DNA of 64,000 nucleotides from CAYMSF01 sp964392985 (GCA_964392985.1 CAYMSF010000014.1:1-64000); one strand, 5' to 3'; numbered from the stretch's first letter, positions 7,707-16,995 are shown. Translations and numbers: made by a program. Notes: generated by a model from the sequence alone, not told the origin.

Positions 7707-9368
7707 ATGGTTATCAGAAGAATGAATTCCATGTTCAAACGGCATGGACGAGTAATGTTCGGGTTAATTACCATCGTGATTATTGTGTCTTTTCTGGGTT
7801 TTTTGACCCCGGGTTTCACCGGAATGTTCAGTTCGTTCTCGAATGGCGGTTCTTCGCTGGGGACGGTATTTGGACGCAAGGTGGGGTTTGAGGAATTACG
7901 GACACAAAGCAATCGCAATTTGATTGCTTTTTCATTGCTTTACGGTGGTGTTCCGCTGTCAAATAACAATCTTAGTGAAATGGCCAGTCAGAATGCTTTC
8001 CCGGCGATTTGTCGCATTGAAGCTGCCAAAAGACGTGGCATTAAAATTACTGACCAGCAGATTGCGGATTTTATCGCTAAACTGCCGTTGTTTCAGAAAA
8101 AGGACAGTAAAAATTTTGATTTGACATTATACCGCAATTACATAGATAATATGTTGACGCCGAATGGACTGGGTGCGCTTGAACTCGACAATAGTGTCAG
8201 GGATTTTCTGATTCAGCAGGAGCTTAACCGCGAAATATCTGAAAGTGTGGTAGTTACTCCCGGTGAGGTTTTGGCTTTTTACAACAGTCTGTTTGAAAAG
8301 CTTGATGTCTGGGTCGGGCGCTTCAATGCCGGTGATTTTGTCGCAACAGTGAAAGTTACCGATAGTGAATTAACAAAATATTATGAGGCGACCAGGAAAA
8401 ATTATACGATTCCGGCAAAATTCCAAATAACCTTGATATCTTTTGACTACAATAGTATTCCACTCGCGCCTGAAGAGATTAGTGATACCGCAGTAGAAAA
8501 GTTTTATAACGAAAATAAGGCGCTCTTTACTCTGCCGCCAGTCGGAGATGAGAACAAAACTCCGCCAGTCACTCCGCCGCTAAAGGAAATTAAAACCAAA
8601 GTTAAGGCTGAATTAATTAATAAGCTGAAAAGCGGTAGAGCCATCCGCAATGCTCAGGTTTTTGCCCGTGACGTTTACGATAAGGTCGGCGAAGCACCGG
8701 CAAAAGATCAATATAAAATATTTACCGCGTTTGCCACGCAAAACAAATTGCCCCTCGTAAAAACGGGCTGGTTTGACGCAACTGCTGAAGCTATTGACGA
8801 ATTGAAAGAGCCGGAACTTATCAAACAGGTAACCGGTGTTTATGAACAGGTACCGGTAACCAACGCAGTAACCGGCAGGAAAGCTGCCTATGTCGCGTTT
8901 GTTACTGAACGTAAAGAGTCCAGACCGGCGGAATTCAGTGAAGCTCAGGCAAAAGTAAGACAAGATGTCAAAAAAATAAAATCGCGTGAAGCTGCTTTGT
9001 CCGCTGCCCGCGAAACCGTGAAACGTATTGCACAGAGCAAAGAACGACTCAAAGATGTTAAGTCGATGACCCAACCGAAATTCGAAAAAATTGATACATT
9101 TATTCTCTCCGACCCGCCTTATGGTCAGGAAGGTGCGATGATTGCCGGAATGGCTGAAAATATTAAAGCGGACAATATTTCCGAGGCAAGAGATACGGAA
9201 GATGGCGCAATGTTAGTTTTTGTCGAAAAACGTACTACGCCGGCATCCGCCGAATTTGAATCAAAACGCCAAATGACTGAATCGTTCTACCGGCAGAAAA
9301 AAGTCGGTGCCGCTCAAGCGGCATTCAACTCCTGGCTGGATTCTAAGTGCCAGTTGAAGGGCGAATGA
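7707..9368 (+). CDS. PpiD/SurA-like membrane-anchored periplasmic chaperone
   Basis: A 553-residue protein with one N-terminal anchor (GRVMFGLITIVIIVSFLGFL) and a large periplasmic part. Its layout matches the SurA_N/PpiD group: FGRKVGFEELRTQSNRN, then the helical chaperone core with RIEAAKRRGIKITDQQIADFI. This group helps outer-membrane and periplasmic proteins fold. I cannot find a clear parvulin (PpiC) signature in the middle or C-terminal region, so prolyl isomerase activity is uncertain. The ATG at 7707 fits the family N-terminus; the frame is open upstream to a TTG at 7650. speD follows after 8 bases. Confidence 0.75.
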   Translation: MVIRRMNSMFKRHGRVMFGLITIVIIVSFLGFLTPGFTGMFSSFSNGGSSLGTVFGRKVGFEELRTQSNRNLIAFSLLYGGVPLSNNNLSEMASQNAFPAICRIEAAKRRGIKITDQQIADFIAKLPLFQKKDSKNFDLTLYRNYIDNMLTPNGLGALELDNSVRDFLIQQELNREISESVVVTPGEVLAFYNSLFEKLDVWVGRFNAGDFVATVKVTDSELTKYYEATRKNYTIPAKFQITLISFDYNSIPLAPEEISDTAVEKFYNENKALFTLPPVGDENKTPPVTPPLKEIKTKVKAELINKLKSGRAIRNAQVFARDVYDKVGEAPAKDQYKIFTAFATQNKLPLVKTGWFDATAEAIDELKEPELIKQVTGVYEQVPVTNAVTGRKAAYVAFVTERKESRPAEFSEAQAKVRQDVKKIKSREAALSAARETVKRIAQSKERLKDVKSMTQPKFEKIDTFILSDPPYGQEGAMIAGMAENIKADNISEARDTEDGAMLVFVEKRTTPASAEFESKRQMTESFYRQKKVGAAQAAFNSWLDSKCQLKGE

Positions 9369-9376
9369 GTTGAACC

Positions 9377-10192
9377 ATGCAAGGACTTGCTGAAACCAAT
9401 CGTGATTTTGCGCTGGGGAAACATATCACGGTAGAGTTTTATGAATGTGACTCGCAATTTTTAGCCGATGCCACCCGGATGGAAGATGCTTTTATCCGGG
9501 CTGCCCGTGAAGCCAATGCCTCGGTTTTAGCCTCTAATTTCCATTCCTTCAAGCCTCAGGGCGTCAGCGGGTTTGTGATTATTGCTGAATCCCACTTTTC
9601 AGTGCATGCCTGGCCGGAACATGATTATGCCGCTGTCGATATTTTTACTTGCAGCAACACCGTCAATTGTGACGTGGCCATTGAGTCTTTGCGGAAAAGC
9701 ATGGGTTCAAAAGGTGCCGTCATCTCGAATCTGATGAATCGCGGCATCATCAGTAACAATGGCATGGAAAAACTGCTTCCTGTATTTGAAGACCGTACTT
9801 ACTTGTATGCCATTTCCTGGCAGAAAAGATTTGAGGAAAGCAAAGCCTGGGGATTGCTTGTTTCTGCTGATATTTATAATTGTGAAGCAGCATTGATAAA
9901 ATCTGCGACCGTCATTCGCGAATTTGTGCAGGAACTTTGTAATAAAATCGGATTGAAGCCTTTCGGACCGTGTAATGTTGAACATTTTGGCGAAGATGAA
10001 CGGGTGGAAGGTTTCAGCATGACGCAATTTCTGGAAACTTCACTTATTTCCGGTCATTTTGTCAATTCTGCCGGAACGGCCTATCTGGATATTTTCAGTT
10101 GTAAATTTTTTGAGCCGCGGATTGTGGCGGAATTTGCCGCACAATTTTTTTGCGGCAACCACTACCGGATGCAGGTGGCTTTGCGTAAATGA
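9377..10192 (+). CDS. speD: S-adenosylmethionine decarboxylase with a second, degenerate SpeD-like half
   Basis: This makes decarboxylated SAM, the aminopropyl donor for spermidine. Residues 14-125 are a complete small-type AdoMetDC: GKHITVEFYECD, then AESHFSVHAWPEH, where the chain should cleave between Glu71 and Ser72 to form the pyruvoyl group, with His77 and Cys92 also conserved. Bacterial relatives of this class have about 120-130 residues; this one has 271. Residues 158-270 look like a second copy (GLLVSADIYNCE, EGFSMTQFLETSL, AYLDIFSC with Cys242), but Glu-Ser-His is replaced by Glu-Thr-Ser. The second half is therefore probably non-catalytic, recalling the fused eukaryotic enzyme. The stop overlaps the speE start by ATGA. 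Confidence 0.9.
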   Translation: MQGLAETNRDFALGKHITVEFYECDSQFLADATRMEDAFIRAAREANASVLASNFHSFKPQGVSGFVIIAESHFSVHAWPEHDYAAVDIFTCSNTVNCDVAIESLRKSMGSKGAVISNLMNRGIISNNGMEKLLPVFEDRTYLYAISWQKRFEESKAWGLLVSADIYNCEAALIKSATVIREFVQELCNKIGLKPFGPCNVEHFGEDERVEGFSMTQFLETSLISGHFVNSAGTAYLDIFSCKFFEPRIVAEFAAQFFCGNHYRMQVALRK

Positions 10193-11061
10193 ATGGAAAT
10201 GCAATGAATAAACTGCAGGGACAATGGATGACTGAAGGCGATTCCGGACTGGCGATGTCCATTGAAGTCTCCAATCATCTCTACAGTCATAAAAGCAAAT
10301 TCCAGCAGATTGATGTCTATGACACGCCATATTGCGGACGGTTGTTGACGCTTGACGGAGTAATTCAACTTACCGAATTTGACGAATACGCCTATCATGA
10401 AATGATGACCCACATTCCGCTATATTCCCATCCTGAACCGCGCCGGGTTCTCGTAATTGGCGGTGGCGATGGGGGAGTTTTGCGCGAAGTTACCCGTCAT
10501 ACGGCGGTTGAAACCATTGATATTTGTGAAATTGACCGGGATGTAATTGATGCGTCTATCAAGTTTCTGCCGTTTACCGCATGCGGTTTTGATGATCCCA
10601 GGGTTACCGTCAACGTAGCCGACGGCAATGAGTTTGTCAAAACCAGAAAAGGTTATTACGATGTGATTATCGTTGACTCGACTGATCCTGCGGGACCGGG
10701 AGAGTCATTATTCAATGCGGCATTTTATCACAATATGCAACAGGCATTGCGGACTGATGGCATTATCACCTCGCAGGCAGAGTCAGTATTCCTGCATCCT
10801 AAAATAGTTACCCGTCTGCTTGGCATTACCCGGACTTTATTTGCCGTATCCGGTTACGCTTTGATGCATGTGCCGACTTATCCCGGCGGTAATATCGGTG
10901 CGTGTGTCGGTTCTATGAAATGGGATGTTCGCAACCCGTCGCGCTCTCCCGATGCGGAAACAGCATCCAAACTCAAATATTATTCCACTTCAATTCACCA
11001 GGCGGCGTTCGTATTGCCGGAATTTGCCGAACGCTTGATCGCCGGCATTAAAACTGTTTAA
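10189..11061 (+). CDS. speE: Spermidine synthase (polyamine aminopropyltransferase)
   Basis: A 290-residue cytosolic enzyme that transfers the aminopropyl group of decarboxylated SAM to putrescine. Family motifs are LLTLDGVIQLTEFDEYAYHE, the nucleotide-binding loop VLVIGGGDGGVLREV, the acidic CEIDRDVID and the active-site stretch DVIIVDSTDPAGP. It overlaps speD by four bases, so the two are translationally coupled and form the whole SAM-to-spermidine branch. Its 3' end overlaps the end of the convergent Msr fusion gene by 14 bases. Confidence 0.95.
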   Translation: MNGNAMNKLQGQWMTEGDSGLAMSIEVSNHLYSHKSKFQQIDVYDTPYCGRLLTLDGVIQLTEFDEYAYHEMMTHIPLYSHPEPRRVLVIGGGDGGVLREVTRHTAVETIDICEIDRDVIDASIKFLPFTACGFDDPRVTVNVADGNEFVKTRKGYYDVIIVDSTDPAGPGESLFNAAFYHNMQQALRTDGIITSQAESVFLHPKIVTRLLGITRTLFAVSGYALMHVPTYPGGNIGACVGSMKWDVRNPSRSPDAETASKLKYYSTSIHQAAFVLPEFAERLIAGIKTV

Positions 11062-12460
11062 CGTAAGCATGGCAGTACGGAGCGGAACCTTTCCTGGCGT
11101 AGTAATTCTGATGATAGTCTTCTGCCGGCCAGAATCTGGTTGCCGGTTCGATTGCCGTTACTGAGTTGATGTTTTTATCTTTCAATGTCTTGATAAGTTT
11201 TTCAGCAATTTGTCGTTGTCCGTCGTCAAGATAAAAAATTGCGGAACGGTATTGACTGCCGTAATCCGGTCCCTGATGATTCAACTGAGTGGAATCATGT
11301 GTTTCCAAAAACATTTTCGCCAGAGACTCGTAATCAGTTTTTTTTGCGTCATAAATGACTTCCACCGCCTCGGCGTGACCGGTTTTACCGGAACATACCT
11401 CTTGATAGGACGGGTATTTTTTACCGCCGCCGGTATAGCCTGAGGTAACCATCAGTACTCCCGGTGTTTTTTTCATCCAGTATTCAACACCCCAGAAACA
11501 TCCACCGGCAAAAATTGCCCGTTGATATCTGCCGGAACCGGACGGCTCGAAACTCATTGATATTGAGTTTACGCAATGTCTGGTGTCTTTCGGCGTCAAC
11601 GCCTCACCATTAAAAACATGACCGAGGTGACCGCCGCAACGCGCGCAGGTAATCTCCGTTCTCCTCCCGTCAGCATCAGTAATCCGTTTGATTGCTCCGG
11701 GCAATTCATCGTCAAAACCCGGCCAGCCGCACTCTGTTTTGAATTTGTCGTCAGAACGGTAAAGCGGTGCGTCACATTGACGACAGAGATAAATTCCGTG
11801 TTTGAATTCATCGGTATATTTACCGGCAAATGGCGGTTCTGTACCCTTTTTTATGATAACATGCTGTTCCTCCGGAGTCAACGTGTTAAGCTTTAAGTCC
11901 GTAACCTTTGCGGTACGTTTTTTTACTGGAATCAACACTTCTGAAAATTTCAGAAAAAACGGTACCATTGGACCGTTCCAATAACTCATATAGGCGGGAC
12001 CGTCAGCAATGTAGTCCGGATTCTTAGTCAGCCAATCTTCAAGCTCTTTTTTTGCATTCAGATAATTTGTTTTGTTATAGGAACCGCGGATTCCAAGCGC
12101 AGCGACCAACTTGGACGGACGCTCAACCACTTTGACTTCATTGGTACTTTCAGGCATCTTTTCGCCTGATTCCTTACCGGCATGAAAACGCATTTCACCG
12201 GGATTTATGTCAGCTTCGACCGGAACCGTCATTGCAATATTTTCCTTATTGATATACCGGAACAATCGCATAAATAACGCGCCGCTTTTGTCAAAATAGG
12301 GTGAGTTGTCGTTCGCACACAGAACTTTTCCCGCTGGTATGGTTTTGATTTCAAATTCACCGACAGGGGTTCGCTGATAAATACTTTCGTAAGCCATAAT
12401 TCCTCCTCCTTGCAGCAATGTTGTTGTGACTATCAGAACAAACAGAATCTTTTTAAACAT
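11048..12460 (-). CDS. Exported SOUL haem-binding-like domain fused to MsrB and MsrA
   Basis: A 470-residue three-part protein. Residues 1-23 are a signal peptide. Residues about 25-180 resemble the SOUL/HBP haem-binding family (VGEFEIKTIPAGKVL, LFRYINKENIAMTVPVE). Residues about 190-305 are MsrB, with zinc cysteines 226, 229, 272 and 275 and catalytic Cys296 in RHCVNSISMSF. Residues about 310-470 are MsrA with catalytic Cys321 in GGCFWG. It should reduce both methionine sulfoxide epimers outside the cytoplasm. GAGG precedes the ATG at 12460. MsrB-MsrA fusions are well known, but I do not know an established SOUL-Msr fusion. mnmE ends 56 bases upstream on the same strand. Confidence 0.88.
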   Translation of the reverse strand: MFKKILFVLIVTTTLLQGGGIMAYESIYQRTPVGEFEIKTIPAGKVLCANDNSPYFDKSGALFMRLFRYINKENIAMTVPVEADINPGEMRFHAGKESGEKMPESTNEVKVVERPSKLVAALGIRGSYNKTNYLNAKKELEDWLTKNPDYIADGPAYMSYWNGPMVPFFLKFSEVLIPVKKRTAKVTDLKLNTLTPEEQHVIIKKGTEPPFAGKYTDEFKHGIYLCRQCDAPLYRSDDKFKTECGWPGFDDELPGAIKRITDADGRRTEITCARCGGHLGHVFNGEALTPKDTRHCVNSISMSFEPSGSGRYQRAIFAGGCFWGVEYWMKKTPGVLMVTSGYTGGGKKYPSYQEVCSGKTGHAEAVEVIYDAKKTDYESLAKMFLETHDSTQLNHQGPDYGSQYRSAIFYLDDGQRQIAEKLIKTLKDKNINSVTAIEPATRFWPAEDYHQNYYARKGSAPYCHAYVKQF

Positions 12461-12516
12461 GCTTAACCTCGCAAATTTATGAAGCAATAAACTTTTTAAC
12501 CGGTTTAATAATTATA

Positions 12517-13866
12517 TTATTTGCCGATACAGAACCGGCTGAAAATATGTTCCAGAATATCAGGAGAGGCGGTATCGCCCGAAATATTGCCCAGTGCGGT
12601 GATGACTTCCCGCAGATTAACCGCAGCGAGTTCAATATCTCCTGAGGCAATTTTCCCTGCCGCCGCTGGAATTGCATTAATAGCTTCATCAAGGCACGCG
12701 GAATGACGGGAATTTACGGCAATCTCTGGTTCAAAGTGATGTGAACTGCCCCATACCATCCGTTCAAAAGTATCGAGCAGCGTATCAATGCCTGTTCCGG
12801 TTACCGTGGAAACTGCCACGGACGGATACGGCACTTCCGGCAATATTGCGTCCGGAGCTAAATCTATTTTGTTCCATATCGCGATAGTTCCGGTATTACG
12901 AATAAGGTGCTGAGACATAAACTCAATATCCTGTGCAATCGTTGTCGAACTGGCATCCAGCATCCAGAGGATTATTTGCGACTGACGGATAATCTGTCGC
13001 GAACGGTCAATGCCGAGACCTTCAATCATGTCGCTGGATTCACGAATGCCAGCCGTATCGGTGAGTCTTACCGGAATATTTCTCAAATTGACGGTTTCTT
13101 CGAGCGTGTCACGGGTAGTTCCAGGCAGTTGTGTAACAATCGCCCGGTCGTAGCCCAGCAGATAATTGAGTAAACTTGATTTGCCGACATTCGGCATTCC
13201 CGCGATGACGACTCTGACACCGTCACGCAATATGGCGCCGTCACTGGCCGACTCGCGCAAGCGCTGCAATTCAGAAAGAATTTCCCGCAGTTTTCCAGCG
13301 AAGATTTCCGGAGCAGTCCAATCAAGATTTTCTTCCGTAAAATCCATGGTTGATTCGCATTCGGCGAGAATCTCAATGAGTTCGGTGCGTAATGCGGTAA
13401 TACGTTTTCTCAAACTGCCGTTGAGTTGCCGTTCCGCCAGATGTAACGCCATTTCACTGTGCGCGGAAATCAGGTCGGAAACCGCTTCCGCCTGAGTAAG
13501 GTCAACTTTGCCGTTGATGAATGCTCTGAAAGTAAATTCGCCCGGTTCCGCCGCCCTTGCTCCCGCGGCAATGATAGCGCTCAATGCTCTGCGACATACC
13601 AGCGTTCCCCCATGGCAATGTAATTCGGCAACATCGTCTCCGGTATAGCTTTGCGGACCAGGCATATAGACAGCGAGGGCGGGCTCTCCGTCAGTGGAAC
13701 CGAAATTGCCTAACAGCATTTTTCTGGCATTCTCGCAACGTAGCGCCACTTTGCCGTGCCAGACTTTATTGATTATTTTTACCGCATCTGGTCCGGCGAT
13801 GCGAATAACCGAAATTGCCCCGCCGGTGCCGGTGCATACGGCACAAATTGTATCGCCTGTATTCAT
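12517..13866 (-). CDS. mnmE: tRNA uridine-5-carboxymethylaminomethyl modification GTPase MnmE
   Basis: A 449-residue GTPase that works with MnmG to modify wobble uridine in tRNAs. The N-terminal folate-binding domain begins GDTICAVCTGTGGAISVIRIAG. The inserted G domain has the P-loop GMPNVGKS at 223-230, TRDT, DTAG and NKID. The protein ends in CIGK, the family's C-terminal cysteine motif. All key features are present and length is normal. trmB lies 126 bases upstream on the same strand, making a small tRNA-modification group. Confidence 0.97.
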   Translation of the reverse strand: MNTGDTICAVCTGTGGAISVIRIAGPDAVKIINKVWHGKVALRCENARKMLLGNFGSTDGEPALAVYMPGPQSYTGDDVAELHCHGGTLVCRRALSAIIAAGARAAEPGEFTFRAFINGKVDLTQAEAVSDLISAHSEMALHLAERQLNGSLRKRITALRTELIEILAECESTMDFTEENLDWTAPEIFAGKLREILSELQRLRESASDGAILRDGVRVVIAGMPNVGKSSLLNYLLGYDRAIVTQLPGTTRDTLEETVNLRNIPVRLTDTAGIRESSDMIEGLGIDRSRQIIRQSQIILWMLDASSTTIAQDIEFMSQHLIRNTGTIAIWNKIDLAPDAILPEVPYPSVAVSTVTGTGIDTLLDTFERMVWGSSHHFEPEIAVNSRHSACLDEAINAIPAAAGKIASGDIELAAVNLREVITALGNISGDTASPDILEHIFSRFCIGK

Positions 13867-13992
13867 GGGTTACCCGGGTTGGTTTAATATTTCGCCAGTT
13901 CAACTTTATACTCAATTCAATTAAAATTCAAGAGAAAATTCTATCAGGCGCATGTTATAAGGAAAACATTTGCATGAAAATGCTGCCCGGTA

Positions 13993-14601
13993 CTATTTTT
14001 TATTCACCAGCAGAATGTGGCGCACCGGTTTATTCAGATTGTCCCAAAGTTGCTCAAAGTCTGATTTAATTGCTGCGATTTCCTCCAGCAACTGATTATT
14101 CTCGATGAATAAACCGGAGCTTGCTGTAACTTTGCATACCGCGTTGAAATAATAGTCGTCGTCAGTTGAGAAATGAAACTGTCCGCCCGGCTTGAGCACC
14201 CGGTGTATATGCGTCATAAAATTGGAACAAAGCAGTCGGTTGCCACGATGACGGTCTTTTGGCCATGGGTCCGGACACAGAAGATGCATCCGGTCCAATG
14301 AGTTATCTGGCAGCAGAACTCCAATCAAATGGCGTAGTTCGACTCGCAGCGGAATTATATTATTAACGTGTTCCCGTTCATTGCGCTTCTGCAATTTGCG
14401 CAGTCTTCCAATCATGACATCTGCGGCAAGGATCAGCCGTTCCGGGTGGAGTTTAGCCAGACTGGTCGTAAAACTGCCTTTGCCGCAACCGGCATCAAGT
14501 TCAACGGCCTGATGACGGTCAAGCGGGATTATCCGGTTAAGCGGCTGATATTGCGCGCTGAGAAATTTAATAGCGACATCTTCTTTTTTAGGTTTCATCA
14601 T
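13993..14601 (-). CDS. trmB: tRNA (guanine-N7)-methyltransferase TrmB
   Basis: A 202-residue SAM-dependent enzyme that makes m7G46 in tRNA. It has the SAM-binding motif VELDAGCGKGSFTTSLA and the family signature LLCPDPWPKDRHRGNRL, followed by FLxxxxRVLKPGG-type sequence. Two adjacent ATG codons at 14601 and 14598 lack a clear Shine-Dalgarno, so the exact start is uncertain. It is divergent from the phosphatase gene. Confidence 0.93.
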   Translation of the reverse strand: MMKPKKEDVAIKFLSAQYQPLNRIIPLDRHQAVELDAGCGKGSFTTSLAKLHPERLILAADVMIGRLRKLQKRNEREHVNNIIPLRVELRHLIGVLLPDNSLDRMHLLCPDPWPKDRHRGNRLLCSNFMTHIHRVLKPGGQFHFSTDDDYYFNAVCKVTASSGLFIENNQLLEEIAAIKSDFEQLWDNLNKPVRHILLVNKK

Positions 14602-14729
14602 AAAATTTTATGGTTGCCAGATTTATTTCCGTTTTTTTTATGCTATAATAAGTCCCTTACAATAAACGTCAAACCGCTGTTGTGCAAAAGGCGTTCCGGG
14701 TTTTTAACAAGGAACCTCCGGAGTTGATG

Positions 14730-15239
14730 ATGATATTTAATATCTTATTCGTTTGTACCGGGAATACCTGCCGCAGTCCAATGTGCGAGGCATATTTTCG
14801 CCATTTATGTACAAATGACGGCAAAAAAGATAATGTTAAGGTGAGTTCTGCCGGAGTCTTCGCCGCGGAAGGGGCGTCTGCTTCGGAGCAAGCGCAAGCA
14901 GTGATGCAGGAAATCGGGCTTGATTTGTCCAGGTTTCACAGCACTGTGCTGACAGAAGATTTATTGCACCGGGCGGATCTCGTTATTGTGATGACCTCAG
15001 GGCATAAACGCCATGTCGGTATATTGTGTCACGAGGCTCTGGCTAAAACCCGGCTGTTGGGGGAATTTGCTGCCGATGCCGGCGGCAATGATATTCAAGA
15101 CCCGTTCGGTGGCGATTTAGCGGTTTATCGCGAATGTTTTTGCGAGATGAAAGTTGCACTTGACAACCTGTTTCATGAGTTAAACAGGATGATAGCGGAA
15201 AAAATAGAAAAATCAACCTCTAAGGAAAAGATAAAATGA
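14730..15239 (+). CDS. Low-molecular-weight phosphatase, probable protein-arginine phosphatase (YwlE-like)
   Basis: A 169-residue phosphatase. The P-loop is Cys9-TGNTC-Arg15-SPM and the acid loop is QDPFGG. In Bacillus YwlE the threonine inside CTGNTCRSPM sets preference for phosphoarginine, and the same threonine (Thr13) is present here. The gene order phosphatase-rpiB-glyA is also that of Bacillus ywlE-ywlF-glyA. Both points favour arginine phosphatase over tyrosine phosphatase. Two tandem ATG codons (14727, 14730) follow GGAG; the second has better spacing. The stop overlaps the next start by ATGA. No McsB kinase gene is seen in the window. Confidence 0.85.
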   Translation: MIFNILFVCTGNTCRSPMCEAYFRHLCTNDGKKDNVKVSSAGVFAAEGASASEQAQAVMQEIGLDLSRFHSTVLTEDLLHRADLVIVMTSGHKRHVGILCHEALAKTRLLGEFAADAGGNDIQDPFGGDLAVYRECFCEMKVALDNLFHELNRMIAEKIEKSTSKEKIK

Positions 15240-16960
15240 ACGAAATAAAAGACTGGTTCGGCAAAACACCGTTAAAGATTACCGTTGCCACTGACCACGG
15301 CGGTTTTGAATTGAAGAAACAACTCCTGACTGCACTGAGCTCCGGAAACAATGTTACTGTGATTGATTGCGGTCCTTGTTGTTACGATGCTCAGGATGAT
15401 TATTCTGATTTTGCCGGATCTGCGGCGCGAGCGGTTGCGGTTGGCGATGCTGACTGTGCCTTGTTGATCTGTCGCAGCGGCGTCGGGATGGGCATCAATG
15501 CCAACCGTTTTCATAACGTCCGTGCCGTCGTTGCCGGCGATATCGCAACTGCCCAAAAGAGCCGGGAACACAATTGTACCAACGCACTCGTTCTTGCCGG
15601 TGACAAGCTTGACTTTGACCAGTCTATGGCAATTGTTAAAGCATGGCTGGCAACGCCATTCAGCAATGAGGAACGCCATCTCCGCCGTTTACGCAAACTG
15701 GAAATAAATTCTTATGATGAAATTGCTGCCATCCGCAGTGTCGATTCTGAGATTGCACACATTATTGACCATGAAACCGGCAGGCAGGAGCAGGGTATAG
15801 AATTAATCGCGTCAGAGAACTTCACCAGCGCCGCCATACGTGCCGCTCAAGGTTCGATTCTGACTAATAAATATGCCGAAGGGTATTCCGGCAAACGTTA
15901 CTACAATGGTTGTGAATTTATTGATGAAGTTGAATCGCTGGCAATAGAGCGCGCCTGCAAACTGTTCGGCGCGGAAGCCGCCAACGTTCAACCGCATTCC
16001 GGCAGTCAGGCGAATATGGCAGTTTACTTTGCGTTGGTCAATCCTGGCGATACGGTGCTGGCAATGAGTCTTGACCATGGCGGTCATCTGACGCATGGTC
16101 ATCCGATGAATTTCAGCGGTATGCTTTATAATATTATTCCTTATGGTGTCAGCAGAGAATCTGAAACCATTGATTATGACGAAGTGGCAAAGTTGGCGGA
16201 AACTCACCGTCCGAAAATGCTTCTTGTCGGCGCCAGCGCTTATCCGCGAGCACTGGATTTTCCGCGTTTCCGTGAAATTGCCGATTCCGTCGGCGCTAAA
16301 TTGTTCGTTGATATGGCGCATATCGCCGGACTGGTAGCTGCAGGTGAACATCTCAGCCCGATACCTTACTCTGATGTTGTTTCAAGCACCACGCATAAAA
16401 CATTACGCGGTCCGCGTTCGGGACTGATTCTCTGCAAGGAAGAATATATCAAGACCATCAATTCCAAAGTGTTCCCCGGATTACAGGGTGGACCGCTCGA
16501 ACACGTTATTGCCGCCAAAGCCATCTGTTTCAAAGAGGCCATGAGCGAAGAGTTCAAAGCCTATCAACGTCAAGTGCGCAAAAATGCTTCATTACTGGCG
16601 GAAAAACTGGCGGGACATGGATTCCGTATTGTTTCCGGCGGTACTGACAACCACCTGATGCTGGTTGACCTCCGCCCCAAACAGGCCACCGGCAAGGAAG
16701 TGGCGAATTCATTGGATAAAGCGCTTATTACGGTCAATAAGAATATGATTCCTTTCGACCCGGAAAAGCCATTCGTCACCAGTGGTATCCGTATCGGCAC
16801 GCCGGCAGTAACGACGCGTGGCATGAAAGAGGCGGAAATGGTTAAAATCGCTGATTTCATTAATCGCGCAGTTGCCGTCAAAGATGACGAAGCAGCTCTC
16901 CGCGCCATTGGCGAAGAGGTCAAAGCGTTCACCGTCAATTTCCCGTTACCGCATTTTTAA
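15236..16960 (+). CDS. rpiB-glyA: Fused ribose-5-phosphate isomerase B and serine hydroxymethyltransferase
   Basis: A 574-residue protein made of two whole enzymes in one open frame. Residues 1-150 are RpiB: ATDHGGFELK with Asp20-His21, the catalytic cysteine region ICRSGVGMG (Cys79) and KSREHN (His112). Residues about 165-574 are GlyA: ELIASENFTS, NKYAEGYSGKRYY, VQPHSGSQAN, and STTHKTLRGPRSG with PLP-binding Lys388. It should interconvert ribose/ribulose-5-phosphate and serine/glycine with one-carbon units. AAGGA lies nine bases before the ATG. In Firmicutes the two genes are adjacent but separate. serS follows after 35 bases. Confidence 0.93.
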   Translation: MNEIKDWFGKTPLKITVATDHGGFELKKQLLTALSSGNNVTVIDCGPCCYDAQDDYSDFAGSAARAVAVGDADCALLICRSGVGMGINANRFHNVRAVVAGDIATAQKSREHNCTNALVLAGDKLDFDQSMAIVKAWLATPFSNEERHLRRLRKLEINSYDEIAAIRSVDSEIAHIIDHETGRQEQGIELIASENFTSAAIRAAQGSILTNKYAEGYSGKRYYNGCEFIDEVESLAIERACKLFGAEAANVQPHSGSQANMAVYFALVNPGDTVLAMSLDHGGHLTHGHPMNFSGMLYNIIPYGVSRESETIDYDEVAKLAETHRPKMLLVGASAYPRALDFPRFREIADSVGAKLFVDMAHIAGLVAAGEHLSPIPYSDVVSSTTHKTLRGPRSGLILCKEEYIKTINSKVFPGLQGGPLEHVIAAKAICFKEAMSEEFKAYQRQVRKNASLLAEKLAGHGFRIVSGGTDNHLMLVDLRPKQATGKEVANSLDKALITVNKNMIPFDPEKPFVTSGIRIGTPAVTTRGMKEAEMVKIADFINRAVAVKDDEAALRAIGEEVKAFTVNFPLPHF

Positions 16961-16995
16961 TTTGTGTCTCGTTAATATAACAAAGGTTTATCATC

